From assembly GCA_963817855.1 (NCBI GenBank), contig CAWFQA010000001.1, positions 2,046,001-2,110,000 on the forward strand: a DNA stretch of 64,000 nucleotides, read 5' to 3'. This document shows, piece after piece, positions 1 to 8,012 of the stretch (position 1 is its first letter; each line of letters starts with the position of its first letter). Made by a program: the position numbers and the translations under genes. This DNA comes from JAKAAZ01 sp963817855. GTDB taxonomy: Bacteria; Acidobacteriota; Terriglobia; Terriglobales; Acidobacteriaceae. The notes beneath the pieces are model-generated. The model did no database searches and had not been told where the DNA came from. It saw only the letters and a list, made by a program, of their open reading frames with translations.

Positions 1-114
1 CGAAATGTCGATTTTTCTGCGGATGGCACGCGAATGGCGGTATTGCATGATGGCGCCATCGAGATTTATTCGCTGAACAACCTGGTCAAGGTTCCGCAAG
101 CGACTCCGCACTAG
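1..114 (+). CDS. C-terminal end of a beta-propeller-like protein (partial)
   Basis: An open frame enters from the left edge in frame 1 and ends at TAG 112-114, giving 37 residues. It contains VDFSADGTRMAV followed by IEIYSL, the rhythm of a WD40/TolB-like propeller blade (FSADG, then a beta strand ending in a hydrophobic pair). The protein starts outside the window, so size, localisation and function cannot be judged. It is co-directional with the following membrane protein, 89 bases away, which may or may not share its transcript. Confidence 0.6.
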   Translation, partial: RNVDFSADGTRMAVLHDGAIEIYSLNNLVKVPQATPH

Positions 115-203
115 CATTGCGCTGTCCAGCCATACGCTGAAAACTGTTTTTTTCTTCGACCGAACCCCAAAGCTGTGCTACGCTGCGCCCAAAGACAAAA
201 TCC

Positions 204-1286
204 ATGAGCGAGCCAGCGATTCTTCCCAATCCTTCTCAGCCAAACATCTACGGCCCAATTACGGCTGGCCAGATGTTCGAGCGGACCTTCACGCTTTTGC
301 GCGAAAATTTCAAACTCTTCTTCGGAATTGTCTTGATCCTGATCGGCGTCCACATCGTTGCGATGGGCATCTTTGGCGGCAGCGAATTCTGGATGATTCG
401 ATCGAACGGCGGTCCACCATCGGTTGGCGGCGTTTTGCTTATGTTGCCGATATTTGTCGTCGGCGGAGTTCTTTTTTTCATTTTTATGCTGATTATTCAG
501 GGCGCGTTTTTTGTCGCGACTCGCGCAAGGATTTCCGGCACCGCTATGACAGTGGGAGAAGCCTGTAAGCTCGCGGCGGAGAAAGCCGGCAGGCTCACCG
601 GAATTGCACTGCTGATCATTGTGCGGACCATCGGCTATTTGTTGTTATTTTATATCGCGTCGCTCATCGTGTTCTTGATGATTGCGCTGATGTTTGGTGG
701 GCTTCGCCACGCGAGTGGAGCACTCCCGTTCGCCTTGGGCCATGGTGCATCACTTGGATTCATTGCGACGGCTCTGTTGTTCGGGTTGTCATGGCTTGTA
801 CTCTACGCGGTATTTGCGCTTTGGCTCTATGCGCGATATGCGCTATCTGTACCTGTGGCTCTCGCGGAAAATTTGTCGGTCACAGCATCCGTTCGGCGTT
901 CAGTTGATTTGAGCCGAGGCAGCAAGGGCAGGCTCTTCGCGATGTTGCTCTCAATCGTCGGAGCGTACCTGGTTATGGACGCTGTGCTCGTTCCGGTCGA
1001 ATTGATGGCATTCAATCCCTTTCACCCGCATCCTGTGGGGATTGGCGTAGCAATGGGGCCGGGGATGCTTTTGTTGTCCGCGGTGATCGGCATCGTCAGT
1101 ATCGTCATGTCCGCACTGGTGATGGTGTTCATCGGCATCGCGACCGCGCTGTGCTATTACGACCTGCGAGTGCGGAAGGAAGGATTTGGCGTCGTGCCGC
1201 CGCCTCCACCAGCTGTGCCCATCGTTGCGGCCGAGCCATGGGCGTTACCCCCGAACGAGCCCACCGGAGATGTTCCGATTTCCTGA
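204..1286 (+). CDS. polytopic inner-membrane protein of unknown function
   Basis: A 360-residue protein with about six hydrophobic segments, near residues 40-60, 75-105, 130-165, 185-210, 245-265 and 275-315. A short hydrophilic N-terminus precedes them, and a Pro-rich tail (VVPPPPPAVP) follows, presumably cytoplasmic. No catalytic motif is visible. The overall plan resembles the glycerophosphoryl-diester-phosphodiesterase membrane-domain/YciC-like proteins common in Acidobacteria, but that assignment is a guess from shape only. The ATG at 204 has no clear Shine-Dalgarno sequence. The gene converges on the his operon with a 36-base gap. Confidence 0.75.
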   Translation: MSEPAILPNPSQPNIYGPITAGQMFERTFTLLRENFKLFFGIVLILIGVHIVAMGIFGGSEFWMIRSNGGPPSVGGVLLMLPIFVVGGVLFFIFMLIIQGAFFVATRARISGTAMTVGEACKLAAEKAGRLTGIALLIIVRTIGYLLLFYIASLIVFLMIALMFGGLRHASGALPFALGHGASLGFIATALLFGLSWLVLYAVFALWLYARYALSVPVALAENLSVTASVRRSVDLSRGSKGRLFAMLLSIVGAYLVMDAVLVPVELMAFNPFHPHPVGIGVAMGPGMLLLSAVIGIVSIVMSALVMVFIGIATALCYYDLRVRKEGFGVVPPPPPAVPIVAAEPWALPPNEPTGDVPIS

Positions 1287-1322
1287 TTTGTCTATTCGGT
1301 GAACCGAGCAACGCGGAACAAT

Positions 1323-2045
1323 TTAGGCTTTCATCAGGCCTGTGTAGATGGCCATTCCCGCAACCGCGTCGATGTTCTCGGCGTCCAACTCGTCAATTTC
1401 GCTTTGCGCGCGAATGCCGCCTGCAACAATCAACTGGCGGCGTGTCTGCCGGCGTAGGATGCGGGCAATGTTCATGGGAAACCCAGAGAGCGTGCCTTCT
1501 GTATCCACATGTGTGTAGAGGAAAGCTCCGCAAAATGGTTCCAACTGCTGCATCGCATCCTGCGGCCGAAGTTCAATCTTCTCCCTCCATCCCCGCACGG
1601 CAACTTTGCTATCTTTGGTGTCGACACTGAAGACCAGCTGCTCCACGCCCAGAGAAAAGGCGAGCTCTTCGGCGAATTGCGTGCGCACAAGGTTAGTGAC
1701 CGCAGCAGAATTTTCCTGATCGATGGCCTCGGGCGCTGCGCGGCCATTGAACAGGGAAGATCCGAAGATCACGCGCTGCGCCCCCATGTCCAACAGGATT
1801 TGAGCTTCCGCACTGCTGCGAATACCTCCACCAACTTGACACGGCAGGCGGCGAACAATGGTTTCAATCAGGCGACGATTATCGCCCTGTCGCTTGGCCG
1901 CATCCAGGTCGATCAACTGCACCAGCGGGTAATCTGAAAAGCGGTCGATCCAATATCCCAGATCATCGAACCCGAGCGCGAGATCTTCTCCCTGAACCAA
2001 CTGCACAACGCGGCCTCCCATCAGATCGATGGATGGGATCAGCAT
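1323..2045 (-). CDS. hisA: phosphoribosylformimino-5-aminoimidazole carboxamide ribotide isomerase
   Basis: A 240-residue TIM barrel that isomerises ProFAR to PRFAR, the fourth step of histidine synthesis. The N-terminal MLIPSIDLMGGRVVQL carries the catalytic Asp after the first beta strand. VGGGIRS and VAGGIRA are the two half-barrel phosphate-binding loops, and YTHVDTEGTLSG is typical of HisA. It is the last gene of the his operon, 44 bases downstream of hisF, and converges on the membrane-protein gene at its 3' side. The length is normal for the family and no defect is visible. Confidence 0.95.
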   Translation of the reverse strand: MLIPSIDLMGGRVVQLVQGEDLALGFDDLGYWIDRFSDYPLVQLIDLDAAKRQGDNRRLIETIVRRLPCQVGGGIRSSAEAQILLDMGAQRVIFGSSLFNGRAAPEAIDQENSAAVTNLVRTQFAEELAFSLGVEQLVFSVDTKDSKVAVRGWREKIELRPQDAMQQLEPFCGAFLYTHVDTEGTLSGFPMNIARILRRQTRRQLIVAGGIRAQSEIDELDAENIDAVAGMAIYTGLMKA

Positions 2046-2089
2046 GAGAACCTCAAGTCCATTTGCATCCTTCTAGTGTATGGGAATGT

Positions 2090-2860
2090 TTAACAAGGTA
2101 GCCGCATTGGCAGGCCAAAGCTAGCTAATTCTTTTTTCATGGAGCGTGCGTCGGAAATTCCAAAGTGAAAGATGCTGGCTGCAAGTGCCGCATCGGCGGA
2201 ACCCCGCGTAAATACTTCGGCAAAATGTCCGACGTTACCGGCGCCTCCGGAGGCAATCACGGGGATCTGAACCGTCGCGCTGACTGCTGCCGTTAATTCG
2301 CAATCAAATCCGTTGCGCGTTCCATCTGAGTCCATGGAGGTCAGCAATATTTCCCCTGCGCCGCGAGCTTCCGCTTGTCGCGCCCATTCCAACACGCCCA
2401 GTCCGGTGGCTTTCCTTCCCCCACTGACGTAGACTTCTGCGCTTTCCGGGTTGCCGGAATTTCGGCGGCCATCGATCGCTACCACGACAGCCTGCTCGCC
2501 AAAACGAGAGCCGATTTCCGTGATCAACTCCGGCCGGCTTAAGGCCGCGGAGTTGACGCTGACCTTGTCGGCCCCAGCATCAAACACCAGCATGGCATCT
2601 TCGAGCGATCGGATGCCTCCACCCACCGTGAGCGGAATAAATATCTGATCGGCGGCTCTTCGTACGGCGTCCAGAAGAAGCGCGCGTTTTTCGTGGGTTG
2701 CAGTGATGTCAAGAAAGACAATTTCGTCTGCGCCTCCGGCGGCATGACGCATTGCCAATTCTGCGGGATCGCCCGCGTCGACCAGATCGACGAACTGAAC
2801 GCCCTTCACCACACGGCCGGCAGAAACGTCAAGACAGGCAATGATTCGGCGGGTCAGCAT
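2090..2860 (-). CDS. hisF: imidazole glycerol phosphate synthase, cyclase subunit
   Basis: A 256-residue TIM barrel that, with HisH, converts PRFAR plus ammonia to imidazole glycerol phosphate and AICAR. The real start is the ATG at 2860 (MLTRRIIACLDVSAGRVVKG). The frame stays open far upstream, but only inside hisH, where its translation is nonsense, so that longer version is rejected. Visible marks are the catalytic Asp in ACLDV, TVGGGIRS, the second catalytic Asp in LTSMDSDGT, and IASGGAG for phosphate binding. The start overlaps the hisH stop (ATGCTGA), implying translational coupling of the two subunits. Confidence 0.95.
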   Translation of the reverse strand: MLTRRIIACLDVSAGRVVKGVQFVDLVDAGDPAELAMRHAAGGADEIVFLDITATHEKRALLLDAVRRAADQIFIPLTVGGGIRSLEDAMLVFDAGADKVSVNSAALSRPELITEIGSRFGEQAVVVAIDGRRNSGNPESAEVYVSGGRKATGLGVLEWARQAEARGAGEILLTSMDSDGTRNGFDCELTAAVSATVQIPVIASGGAGNVGHFAEVFTRGSADAALAASIFHFGISDARSMKKELASFGLPMRLPC

Positions 2861-3465
2861 TCGGCTACCTTCATGAAATTTTCCAGAATCTTCAATCCTA
2901 CAGCCCCGGATTTTTCGGGGTGGAACTGCACCGCCATCCAATAATCTTTCTCGATGACTGCCGAGAACGCACCTCCGTAATTTGTAACAGCGGCAGTTGC
3001 ATCCATGAGTGGGGCGCGATAGGAATGGGTGAAGTAGACATAGGGAGAGGCGGGCAGATCGAGGAGTAAACGTGATTCGTGTACCAGTTGAAGAGAATTC
3101 CAGCCGACGTGCGGTGATTTGATGCCGACAGGGAAGCGATCGCAAACTTCGGGAAATACGCCAAGTCCACGCGTGTCCGGAGCCTCGGTGCTGCCGGCAA
3201 ACAGCCATTGCAAGCCGACGCAGATGCCGAGAAATGGGACGCCCTGATCCACGCGCTCGCGCAACGCATCGCCGATTCCGCTGGTCATCAAGCGCTCTGT
3301 CGAAGCGAAATGTCCCACGCCCGGCAACACGATTCGGGCTGCGTCCTTCAAATCCTCAGGCCGCTGGGTGATCAGCAAGTCCGCGCCGACCGCGCGAAGC
3401 GATTTGCAGGCTGAATTCAAATTTCCGGTCTGGTAATCGATTACAACTGTCTTGGCGGCGCTCAT
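2854..3465 (-). CDS. hisH: imidazole glycerol phosphate synthase, glutamine amidotransferase subunit
   Basis: A 203-residue class I glutamine amidotransferase that supplies ammonia to HisF. The nucleophile Cys sits in GICVGLQWLF, and the His-Glu pair of the catalytic triad is in FHPEKSG near the C-terminus. The N-terminal VVIDYQTGNLNSACKSL is typical of HisH. The gene lies 13 bases after hisB and overlaps hisF by 7 bases. The nucleophile loop reads GICVGLQ rather than the commoner G-C-L/M-G-M-Q, which is within family variation. Confidence 0.95.
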   Translation of the reverse strand: MSAAKTVVIDYQTGNLNSACKSLRAVGADLLITQRPEDLKDAARIVLPGVGHFASTERLMTSGIGDALRERVDQGVPFLGICVGLQWLFAGSTEAPDTRGLGVFPEVCDRFPVGIKSPHVGWNSLQLVHESRLLLDLPASPYVYFTHSYRAPLMDATAAVTNYGGAFSAVIEKDYWMAVQFHPEKSGAVGLKILENFMKVAEC

Positions 3466-3478
3466 GCGAAACTCTCCA

Positions 3479-4087
3479 CTAGAGCAGTCCTTTCGTGCTG
3501 GGCAGCATTGACTTCATCCGCTGGTCGCGCGAGCAGGCAAACCGCAGGGCACGCGCGAAGGCCTTGAAAAGCGCTTCAATCTTGTGATGATTGGAGCGTC
3601 CATACAGGACCTTCAGATGAACGTTGCCGCGAATGCCGCGGGCAAATCCTTCGAAGAAATCCGGCAGCAGTTCGGTCTGTAGATCGCCCACAATTCGCGT
3701 GCGGACCTTTGTGTCGATCACGTAGGAAGCCCGCCCGCTCAGGTCAATCGCCGCGGCTGCCAGGGTCTCATCCATCGGCATCAGAAAATAGCCGGCACGC
3801 AGAATCCCTTTTTTATCGCCAAGCGCCTGAGAAAATGCCTCTCCAAGGGCGATACCGATGTCCTCTACCGTGTGGTGCTGATCCACATCCAGATCGCCCT
3901 TACAGATCAGATCCAAATCGAATCCTCCGTGGCGCGCAAACAACTCCAGCATGTGATCGAGAAACCGAATGCCAGTCTCGATGTTGTAATGACCCTGGCC
4001 ATCGATCGTCAGCTTCAAGTCGATTTGCGTTTCTGTTGTGTGCCGCCGCAGTGTCGCATTGCGTCGGGCTAATTTTCTGGATGCCAT
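3479..4087 (-). CDS. hisB: imidazoleglycerol-phosphate dehydratase
   Basis: A 202-residue manganese enzyme that dehydrates imidazole glycerol phosphate to imidazole acetol phosphate. The metal-binding His clusters are visible: FLDHML...FARHGGFDL, then DVDQHHTVEDIG. The second half-repeat carries HLKVLYGRSNHHKIEALFKAFARAL. This is the stand-alone dehydratase form with no histidinol-phosphate phosphatase fusion, and no separate phosphatase gene occurs in the operon. Its start lies 19 bases inside the end of hisC, so translation is likely coupled. Confidence 0.95.
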   Translation of the reverse strand: MASRKLARRNATLRRHTTETQIDLKLTIDGQGHYNIETGIRFLDHMLELFARHGGFDLDLICKGDLDVDQHHTVEDIGIALGEAFSQALGDKKGILRAGYFLMPMDETLAAAAIDLSGRASYVIDTKVRTRIVGDLQTELLPDFFEGFARGIRGNVHLKVLYGRSNHHKIEALFKAFARALRFACSRDQRMKSMLPSTKGLL

Positions 4088-5172
4088 TGAATCTCCTTCA
4101 AAGCGTTCTGCAATGCAATCAAGCCACGTTCGGTGTGCTCGACTGTTCCCAATGTGATGCGGACGCAGCCATCGCAGCCGGGATCACTGCTGCGGTCTCG
4201 CACCAGCACGCCCTGCCGCCGCATCGCATCGACAAAGGCCTTATGTTTGCTGCCGATGTTCATCAGGATAAAGTTGGCGTGACTTGGCCAATGGGGAACT
4301 CTCAGCTGCGTCAATAGGCGTTCGGTGGCGGCGCGGCTTTGCAGCACCTGATCGGCATACCAGTCAATGTAGGATTCGTCCGCGAGGGCTTCCGGCAGGC
4401 ATTCGAGCGCAACGGAATTGACGTTGTATGGCGAACTCACCTTGCGCACGTATTGCATGGCCTCGGGATGACCGACAAGCAACCCAATCCGAAGTCCGGC
4501 GAGACCGTAGGCCTTGGAGAAGGTGCGAGCCACAAATAGATTTGGCACAGTAGCAGTTGCAGAAAGAACCGATTCACCATGGAAATGATAGTAGGCTTCG
4601 TCCACGAGTAGCGCAGCCTGAGGAGCCGACGCGGCAAGCTCCAGCAAAAATGGCGTGTCTACAATTGCGCCGGTTGGATTATTGGGCGAGGCCAGCATGA
4701 TCACTCGCGTGGATGGCTTGATGGCTTGCTCTATCTGCTTGTAGGGAAATTGCAGCGTGCCGTCGGCCTGAACCTCACGGATACGCGCGCCGGTAGCTTC
4801 CGCGTACAAGGCGTACATGGAGAATGTCGGGGTCACAATTACGGCTTCATCCTGCGGTTCGAGATAGGTTTCGCACACCAGATGGATCGCTTCGTCAACC
4901 CCGTTGGTTAGCAGCACTGCCTCGTCGGCCAAGCCAAAGTGTTTCGCGACAATCTGCTCAACGTGATGCCGCTCCGGGTATTTGGTCAGCGTGTCTGCCG
5001 CAATCCGCAGCAAGACTGCCTGAACGCGCGGCGAAGGCGCGAATGTGTTCTCGTTGAAGTCGAGTCGCAAACCATCTCGCCCAGCCAGTGGCGGGTGATA
5101 TTCGTGCATGCGCTTCACCGCCTCACGGGGGCGAAGTTTTTGCAGGACGGACGTGGCCGGGTCGACGCTCAT
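4069..5172 (-). CDS. hisC: histidinol-phosphate aminotransferase
   Basis: A 367-residue fold-type I PLP aminotransferase that converts imidazole acetol phosphate and glutamate to histidinol phosphate. LDFNENTFAPSPRV starts the domain. ASPNNPTGA holds the Asn/Pro substrate loop, LLVDEAYYHF the Asp that contacts the PLP nitrogen, and RTFSKAYGLAGLRIG the Schiff-base Lys near residue 222. The start overlaps the hisD stop by four bases (ATGA) and the 3' end overlaps hisB. The length is normal. Confidence 0.95.
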   Translation of the reverse strand: MSVDPATSVLQKLRPREAVKRMHEYHPPLAGRDGLRLDFNENTFAPSPRVQAVLLRIAADTLTKYPERHHVEQIVAKHFGLADEAVLLTNGVDEAIHLVCETYLEPQDEAVIVTPTFSMYALYAEATGARIREVQADGTLQFPYKQIEQAIKPSTRVIMLASPNNPTGAIVDTPFLLELAASAPQAALLVDEAYYHFHGESVLSATATVPNLFVARTFSKAYGLAGLRIGLLVGHPEAMQYVRKVSSPYNVNSVALECLPEALADESYIDWYADQVLQSRAATERLLTQLRVPHWPSHANFILMNIGSKHKAFVDAMRRQGVLVRDRSSDPGCDGCVRITLGTVEHTERGLIALQNALKEIQWHPEN

Positions 5173-6452
5173 CGAACTCTTCTCCCGTTCGGGCGATTGG
5201 ACTCTCGAACGGTCACAGAAGCCGCATGTCCGATGAGCCCTTCGGCGATGGCCAGTCGCTGGGCGTGAGGGCCATGTTTGGCGAGCCCTGCCGCCGTGTA
5301 TTTCTGCGTCGTGACAAGACGAAGAAAGTCATAGACGCTCAATCCACCGCGCACACGCGCCAACCGCCCGGTAGGAAGCACATGGTTCGGGCCGGAGATA
5401 TAGTCGCCGAGGCTCTGTGGCGTGTTCGCCCCGACAAAAATCGATCCGGCATGACGTACCCAGGTCAAATCGTTTTGCTCGTCAATGGTCAAATGTTCGG
5501 ATGCTAACCGATTTGTCACAGTTTCAGTTTCATTTGCCGTTTTTGTCAGGAAAATGAAGCCATTTTGCGCAATCGCCTGGCCGGCAATCTTGTTCGAGCA
5601 AGCCTGGATCTGGATTTCTTTCGCGGTTTCTCGCGCTAATTCCGGATTGCTGGTGACAAGTATGGCGAGCGTCTCCGGATCATGCTCTGCCTGGGCTACC
5701 ATGTCGGCGGCAATCCACTGCGGATTTCCACTCTCGCTGGCGACAACAATTTCCGTGGGACCGGCCAGCATATCGATGCCGCATTCAAATGCGACCAGTT
5801 TCTTCGCCGTCGTTACATAGAGGTTTCCGGGTCCGACAATTTTGTCGACGCGCGGCACACTGGCCGTGCCGTAAGCGAGCGCAGCAATCGCCTGCGCGCC
5901 GCCAATGCGATAAAACTCCTTGACCCCGGCCAGGTGCGCCGCTGCCAGGGTTTCCCGCGCCGGACGCGGAGAGACGACGACGATTCGTTTCACTCCGGCC
6001 ACTTGCGCGGGAAGGACGGTCATCAACAAGGTTGAGGGCAGCGGATAACGGCCACCGGGAACATAGCAGCCAACCGATTCGAGCGGTAGAGCGCGCTGTC
6101 CCAGTTGCACGCCCGGCAACTTTCGCGTCCATTCTTTCGGCATTTGCCAGCGCGCAAAGCGCCGGATATTTCCCGCCGCTGCCTGCAATGATTTGCGCAG
6201 TTCTTTGGGAGTTTGATCCCACGCGGCTGCCATCTCCTCCTGCGTCACTCGCATGTCTGCCGAAGGCGCAAGACCATCCAGCTGTTCCGCATAACGGCGC
6301 AACGCATCGTCTCCCTTGCGCCGAACGTCCGCGAGGATGCGTTTCACCGCAGGCTCCATTCGGCCGGTCGCCGCGCCAGATCGCTCCTCAATATGGCGCA
6401 AAATTGTTTCCGCCTGGGCGGCAGTTTTCCCGTAGGTGCGTATCAGTTTCAT
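5169..6452 (-). CDS. hisD: histidinol dehydrogenase
   Basis: A 427-residue zinc- and NAD-dependent enzyme that carries out the last two oxidations, histidinol to histidine. It carries IVGPGNLYVTTAKK, GIDMLAGPTEIVV and AQAEHDPETLAI (a zinc/active-site region), and SEHLTIDEQND in place of the common SEHLE. The chain is complete from MKLIRTYGK to the C-terminus. It is separated from hisG by 18 bases and overlaps hisC by four. Confidence 0.95.
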   Translation of the reverse strand: MKLIRTYGKTAAQAETILRHIEERSGAATGRMEPAVKRILADVRRKGDDALRRYAEQLDGLAPSADMRVTQEEMAAAWDQTPKELRKSLQAAAGNIRRFARWQMPKEWTRKLPGVQLGQRALPLESVGCYVPGGRYPLPSTLLMTVLPAQVAGVKRIVVVSPRPARETLAAAHLAGVKEFYRIGGAQAIAALAYGTASVPRVDKIVGPGNLYVTTAKKLVAFECGIDMLAGPTEIVVASESGNPQWIAADMVAQAEHDPETLAILVTSNPELARETAKEIQIQACSNKIAGQAIAQNGFIFLTKTANETETVTNRLASEHLTIDEQNDLTWVRHAGSIFVGANTPQSLGDYISGPNHVLPTGRLARVRGGLSVYDFLRLVTTQKYTAAGLAKHGPHAQRLAIAEGLIGHAASVTVRESNRPNGRRVR

Positions 6453-6470
6453 CGGTCTTTAGAACGCTCC

Positions 6471-7346
6471 CTAGAAAACAATTTTGTTCAGCGGATATTC
6501 GACGATTCCAGTTGCTCCAGCCGCTTTCAGCCGCGGGATCACGTCGCGCACCGTGCGCTCATCGAGAATGGTGTTGACTGCGACCCACTCTGCATCGCTG
6601 AGGGTCGATACTGTCGGCGAATTCAGCGCCGGAAGAACACCCAACACCGCAGGCAGACCGCTCGCACGAACATTCATCATCAATCCCACCTGACCTTGCG
6701 CAGCAATTGCGCCTTGCAGCATCAGTGCAATCTTCTCAATTTTGTCCTTTTTCCAAGGGTCGCGATAGGCCGTCGTGTTCGCAATCAGCTGGGTTTCACT
6801 TTCAAGTACGGTCTCCAGAATGCGGAGTCGATTCGCCCGCAATGAACTTCCTGTTTCTGTCACTTCAACGATGGCGTCGGCCAGCACGGGAGGTTTCACT
6901 TCAGTGGCGCCCCAGCTGAAGTCCACCTGCACGGGAACATTCTTGAGGGCGAAGTATTTTTTAGTCGCTTCGACAAGCTCCGTAGCGATGATCTTGTTGG
7001 CCAGATCCTCGGCACGTTGATATGGCGAATCCTCCGGCACAGCGAGCACCCAGCGAACCTTCTGCCGGCTTTGTTTGGAATAGGTGAGGCTGGCGATGGA
7101 TTCTACCGTCAAGCCACTTTCCGCAACCCAGTCGCTGCCCGTGAGCCCTGCGTCAAGCGCGCCATGATTCACGTAGCGAGCCATTTCCTGGGCACGAATC
7201 AGCATGCATTCAATTTCAGGATCATCGATGCCAGGGAAATACGAGCGTCCGTTGGCGAAGATGCGCCAGCCGGCGCGCTCAAACAGAGCGATGGTGGCGT
7301 CCTGCAGACTGCCCTTCGGAATTCCAAGTCGTAGTTTCTGGCTCAC
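6471..7346 (-). CDS. hisG: ATP phosphoribosyltransferase, long form
   Basis: A 291-residue enzyme for the first, committed step (ATP plus PRPP to phosphoribosyl-ATP). I choose the GTG at 7346 (VSQKLRLGIPKGSLQDAT). Upstream codons in the same frame fall inside hisI and do not resemble HisG. GIPKGSL and TGSDWV are family marks. DAIVEVTETGSSLRANRLRI is the PRPP-binding region, and the last 80 residues form the ACT-like histidine-feedback domain of long-form HisG, so no HisZ is needed. It overlaps hisI by four bases (GTGA). Confidence 0.93.
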   Translation of the reverse strand: MSQKLRLGIPKGSLQDATIALFERAGWRIFANGRSYFPGIDDPEIECMLIRAQEMARYVNHGALDAGLTGSDWVAESGLTVESIASLTYSKQSRQKVRWVLAVPEDSPYQRAEDLANKIIATELVEATKKYFALKNVPVQVDFSWGATEVKPPVLADAIVEVTETGSSLRANRLRILETVLESETQLIANTTAYRDPWKKDKIEKIALMLQGAIAAQGQVGLMMNVRASGLPAVLGVLPALNSPTVSTLSDAEWVAVNTILDERTVRDVIPRLKAAGATGIVEYPLNKIVF

Positions 7347-7729
7347 GCGGTGGTCTCGCTTTCTTTGGCAGTGCTGATCGAAGTGGCCATCGCAACCGGC
7401 TTGGTGAAGCAACTGACAGTTCCTTCGTGGCAGACCAGCCCATCGCCTTCAACAACCACGCGAAACAGCAGCGTGTCATTGTCGCAATCCGTGGCTGCAT
7501 CCGTAATGCGAAGGCGATTGCCGCTGGTTTCACCCTTCATCCACAGCTTGCGACGAGTGCGGCTCCAGAAGGTGACAAAGCCGCTCTCGAGGGATTTGCG
7601 ATAGCTTTCTTCATTCAAAAATCCGACCATCAGCACTTGCCCGGTCGCGGCATCCTGCACGATGCCGGGTACCAGTCCGTCTAGCTTCGTAAAGTCAATT
7701 GCGGGGTTCGATGTTATCGCTTCGTTCAT
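7343..7729 (-). CDS. hisI: phosphoribosyl-AMP cyclohydrolase
   Basis: A 128-residue zinc enzyme that opens the adenine ring of phosphoribosyl-AMP. TFWSRTRRKLWMKGETSGN is the signature stretch, and the metal/catalytic residues are visible in DAATDCDND and VCHEGTVSCF. It is the first structural gene of the operon, directly behind the attenuator. It is the monofunctional form: the HisE (phosphoribosyl-ATP pyrophosphatase) domain is absent here and no hisE is seen in the window, so hisE must lie elsewhere. Confidence 0.95.
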   Translation of the reverse strand: MNEAITSNPAIDFTKLDGLVPGIVQDAATGQVLMVGFLNEESYRKSLESGFVTFWSRTRRKLWMKGETSGNRLRITDAATDCDNDTLLFRVVVEGDGLVCHEGTVSCFTKPVAMATSISTAKESETTA

Positions 7730-7773
7730 CGTGAATCGTCCTTATCCGGGTGGAGAATCTTGCAGGTGAAAAC

Positions 7774-7806
7774 AAAAAACCCGCGGATGCAGTTTGCATC
7801 AGCGGG
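7774..7806 (-). terminator. his operon attenuator terminator
   Basis: On the minus strand a strong hairpin has arms CCCGC-T-GATGCA and TGCATC-C-GCGGG with an AAC loop, one internal mismatch, and a run of six U residues directly after it (A-tract 7774-7779 on the plus strand). It lies between the His-rich leader peptide and hisI. It should stop transcription when histidyl-tRNA is plentiful. Confidence 0.92.
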
Positions 7807-7818
7807 CCGGTAAACCTT

Positions 7819-7848
7819 CTGAACTTTTTCAGGATCTTAAGAATCCTG
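7819..7848 (-). promoter_or_regulatory. alternative hairpins of the his leader (pause/antiterminator region)
   Basis: Two overlapping, mutually exclusive hairpins lie between the leader peptide's His run and the terminator. One has arms CAGGAT/ATCCTG (plus-strand 7830-7835 and 7843-7848) around the leader peptide's TAA. The other has arms CTGAA/TTCAG (7819-7823 and 7828-7832). They share bases 7830-7832, so only one can form. This is what a ribosome-position-sensing attenuator requires. Which is the antiterminator cannot be settled without folding the whole leader. Confidence 0.6.
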
Positions 7849-7923
7849 CTCAGAATGCTCCGCTGACACGTTCGCCACGTGGTGATGGTGATGATGATGG
7901 CGATGGAGCGGACTCATCTGCAT
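7837..7923 (-). CDS. hisL: his operon leader peptide
   Basis: A 28-codon frame runs from ATG 7923 to TAA 7837. It encodes MQMSPLHR followed by seven consecutive histidines (CAT CAT CAT CAC CAT CAC CAC), then a short polar tail. Nine of the 28 residues are His. It sits immediately after the promoter and before the attenuator of the histidine operon. Ribosome stalling at the His run when charged tRNA-His is scarce would shift the downstream hairpins toward antitermination. A second in-frame ATG is at 7917. Neither ATG has room for a Shine-Dalgarno site if transcription starts where the promoter predicts. Confidence 0.92.
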   Translation of the reverse strand: MQMSPLHRHHHHHHHVANVSAEHSEQDS

Positions 7924-7929
7924 AGGTTG

Positions 7930-7959
7930 AGGATAAGAAAGAATGCCGGGGCATGTCAA
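7930..7959 (-). promoter_or_regulatory. his operon promoter
   Basis: On the minus strand a perfect TTGACA (plus-strand 7954-7959) is followed after 18 bases by TATCCT (7930-7935). Transcription would begin about seven bases further on, at or next to the leader-peptide ATG at 7923. The gap to the upstream sigma-factor gene contains no other good candidate. Confidence 0.8.
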
Positions 7960-8012
7960 GTGAGGCGCGATGCAGGAAGAGGGTTATTCCCTGGGTCGTG
8001 TGGGTCTGGAGC

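Noticed and set aside
2861..3208. Upstream extension of the hisF frame, adding more than 110 residues
   Set aside because: It lies wholly inside hisH in another frame and its translation has no HisF resemblance. The real start is the ATG at 2860 (MLTRRIIACLDVS).
7347..7412. Upstream extension of the hisG frame to an ATG
   Set aside because: The added residues fall inside hisI and are unlike any HisG N-terminus. GTG 7346 gives a canonical start and a four-base overlap with hisI.
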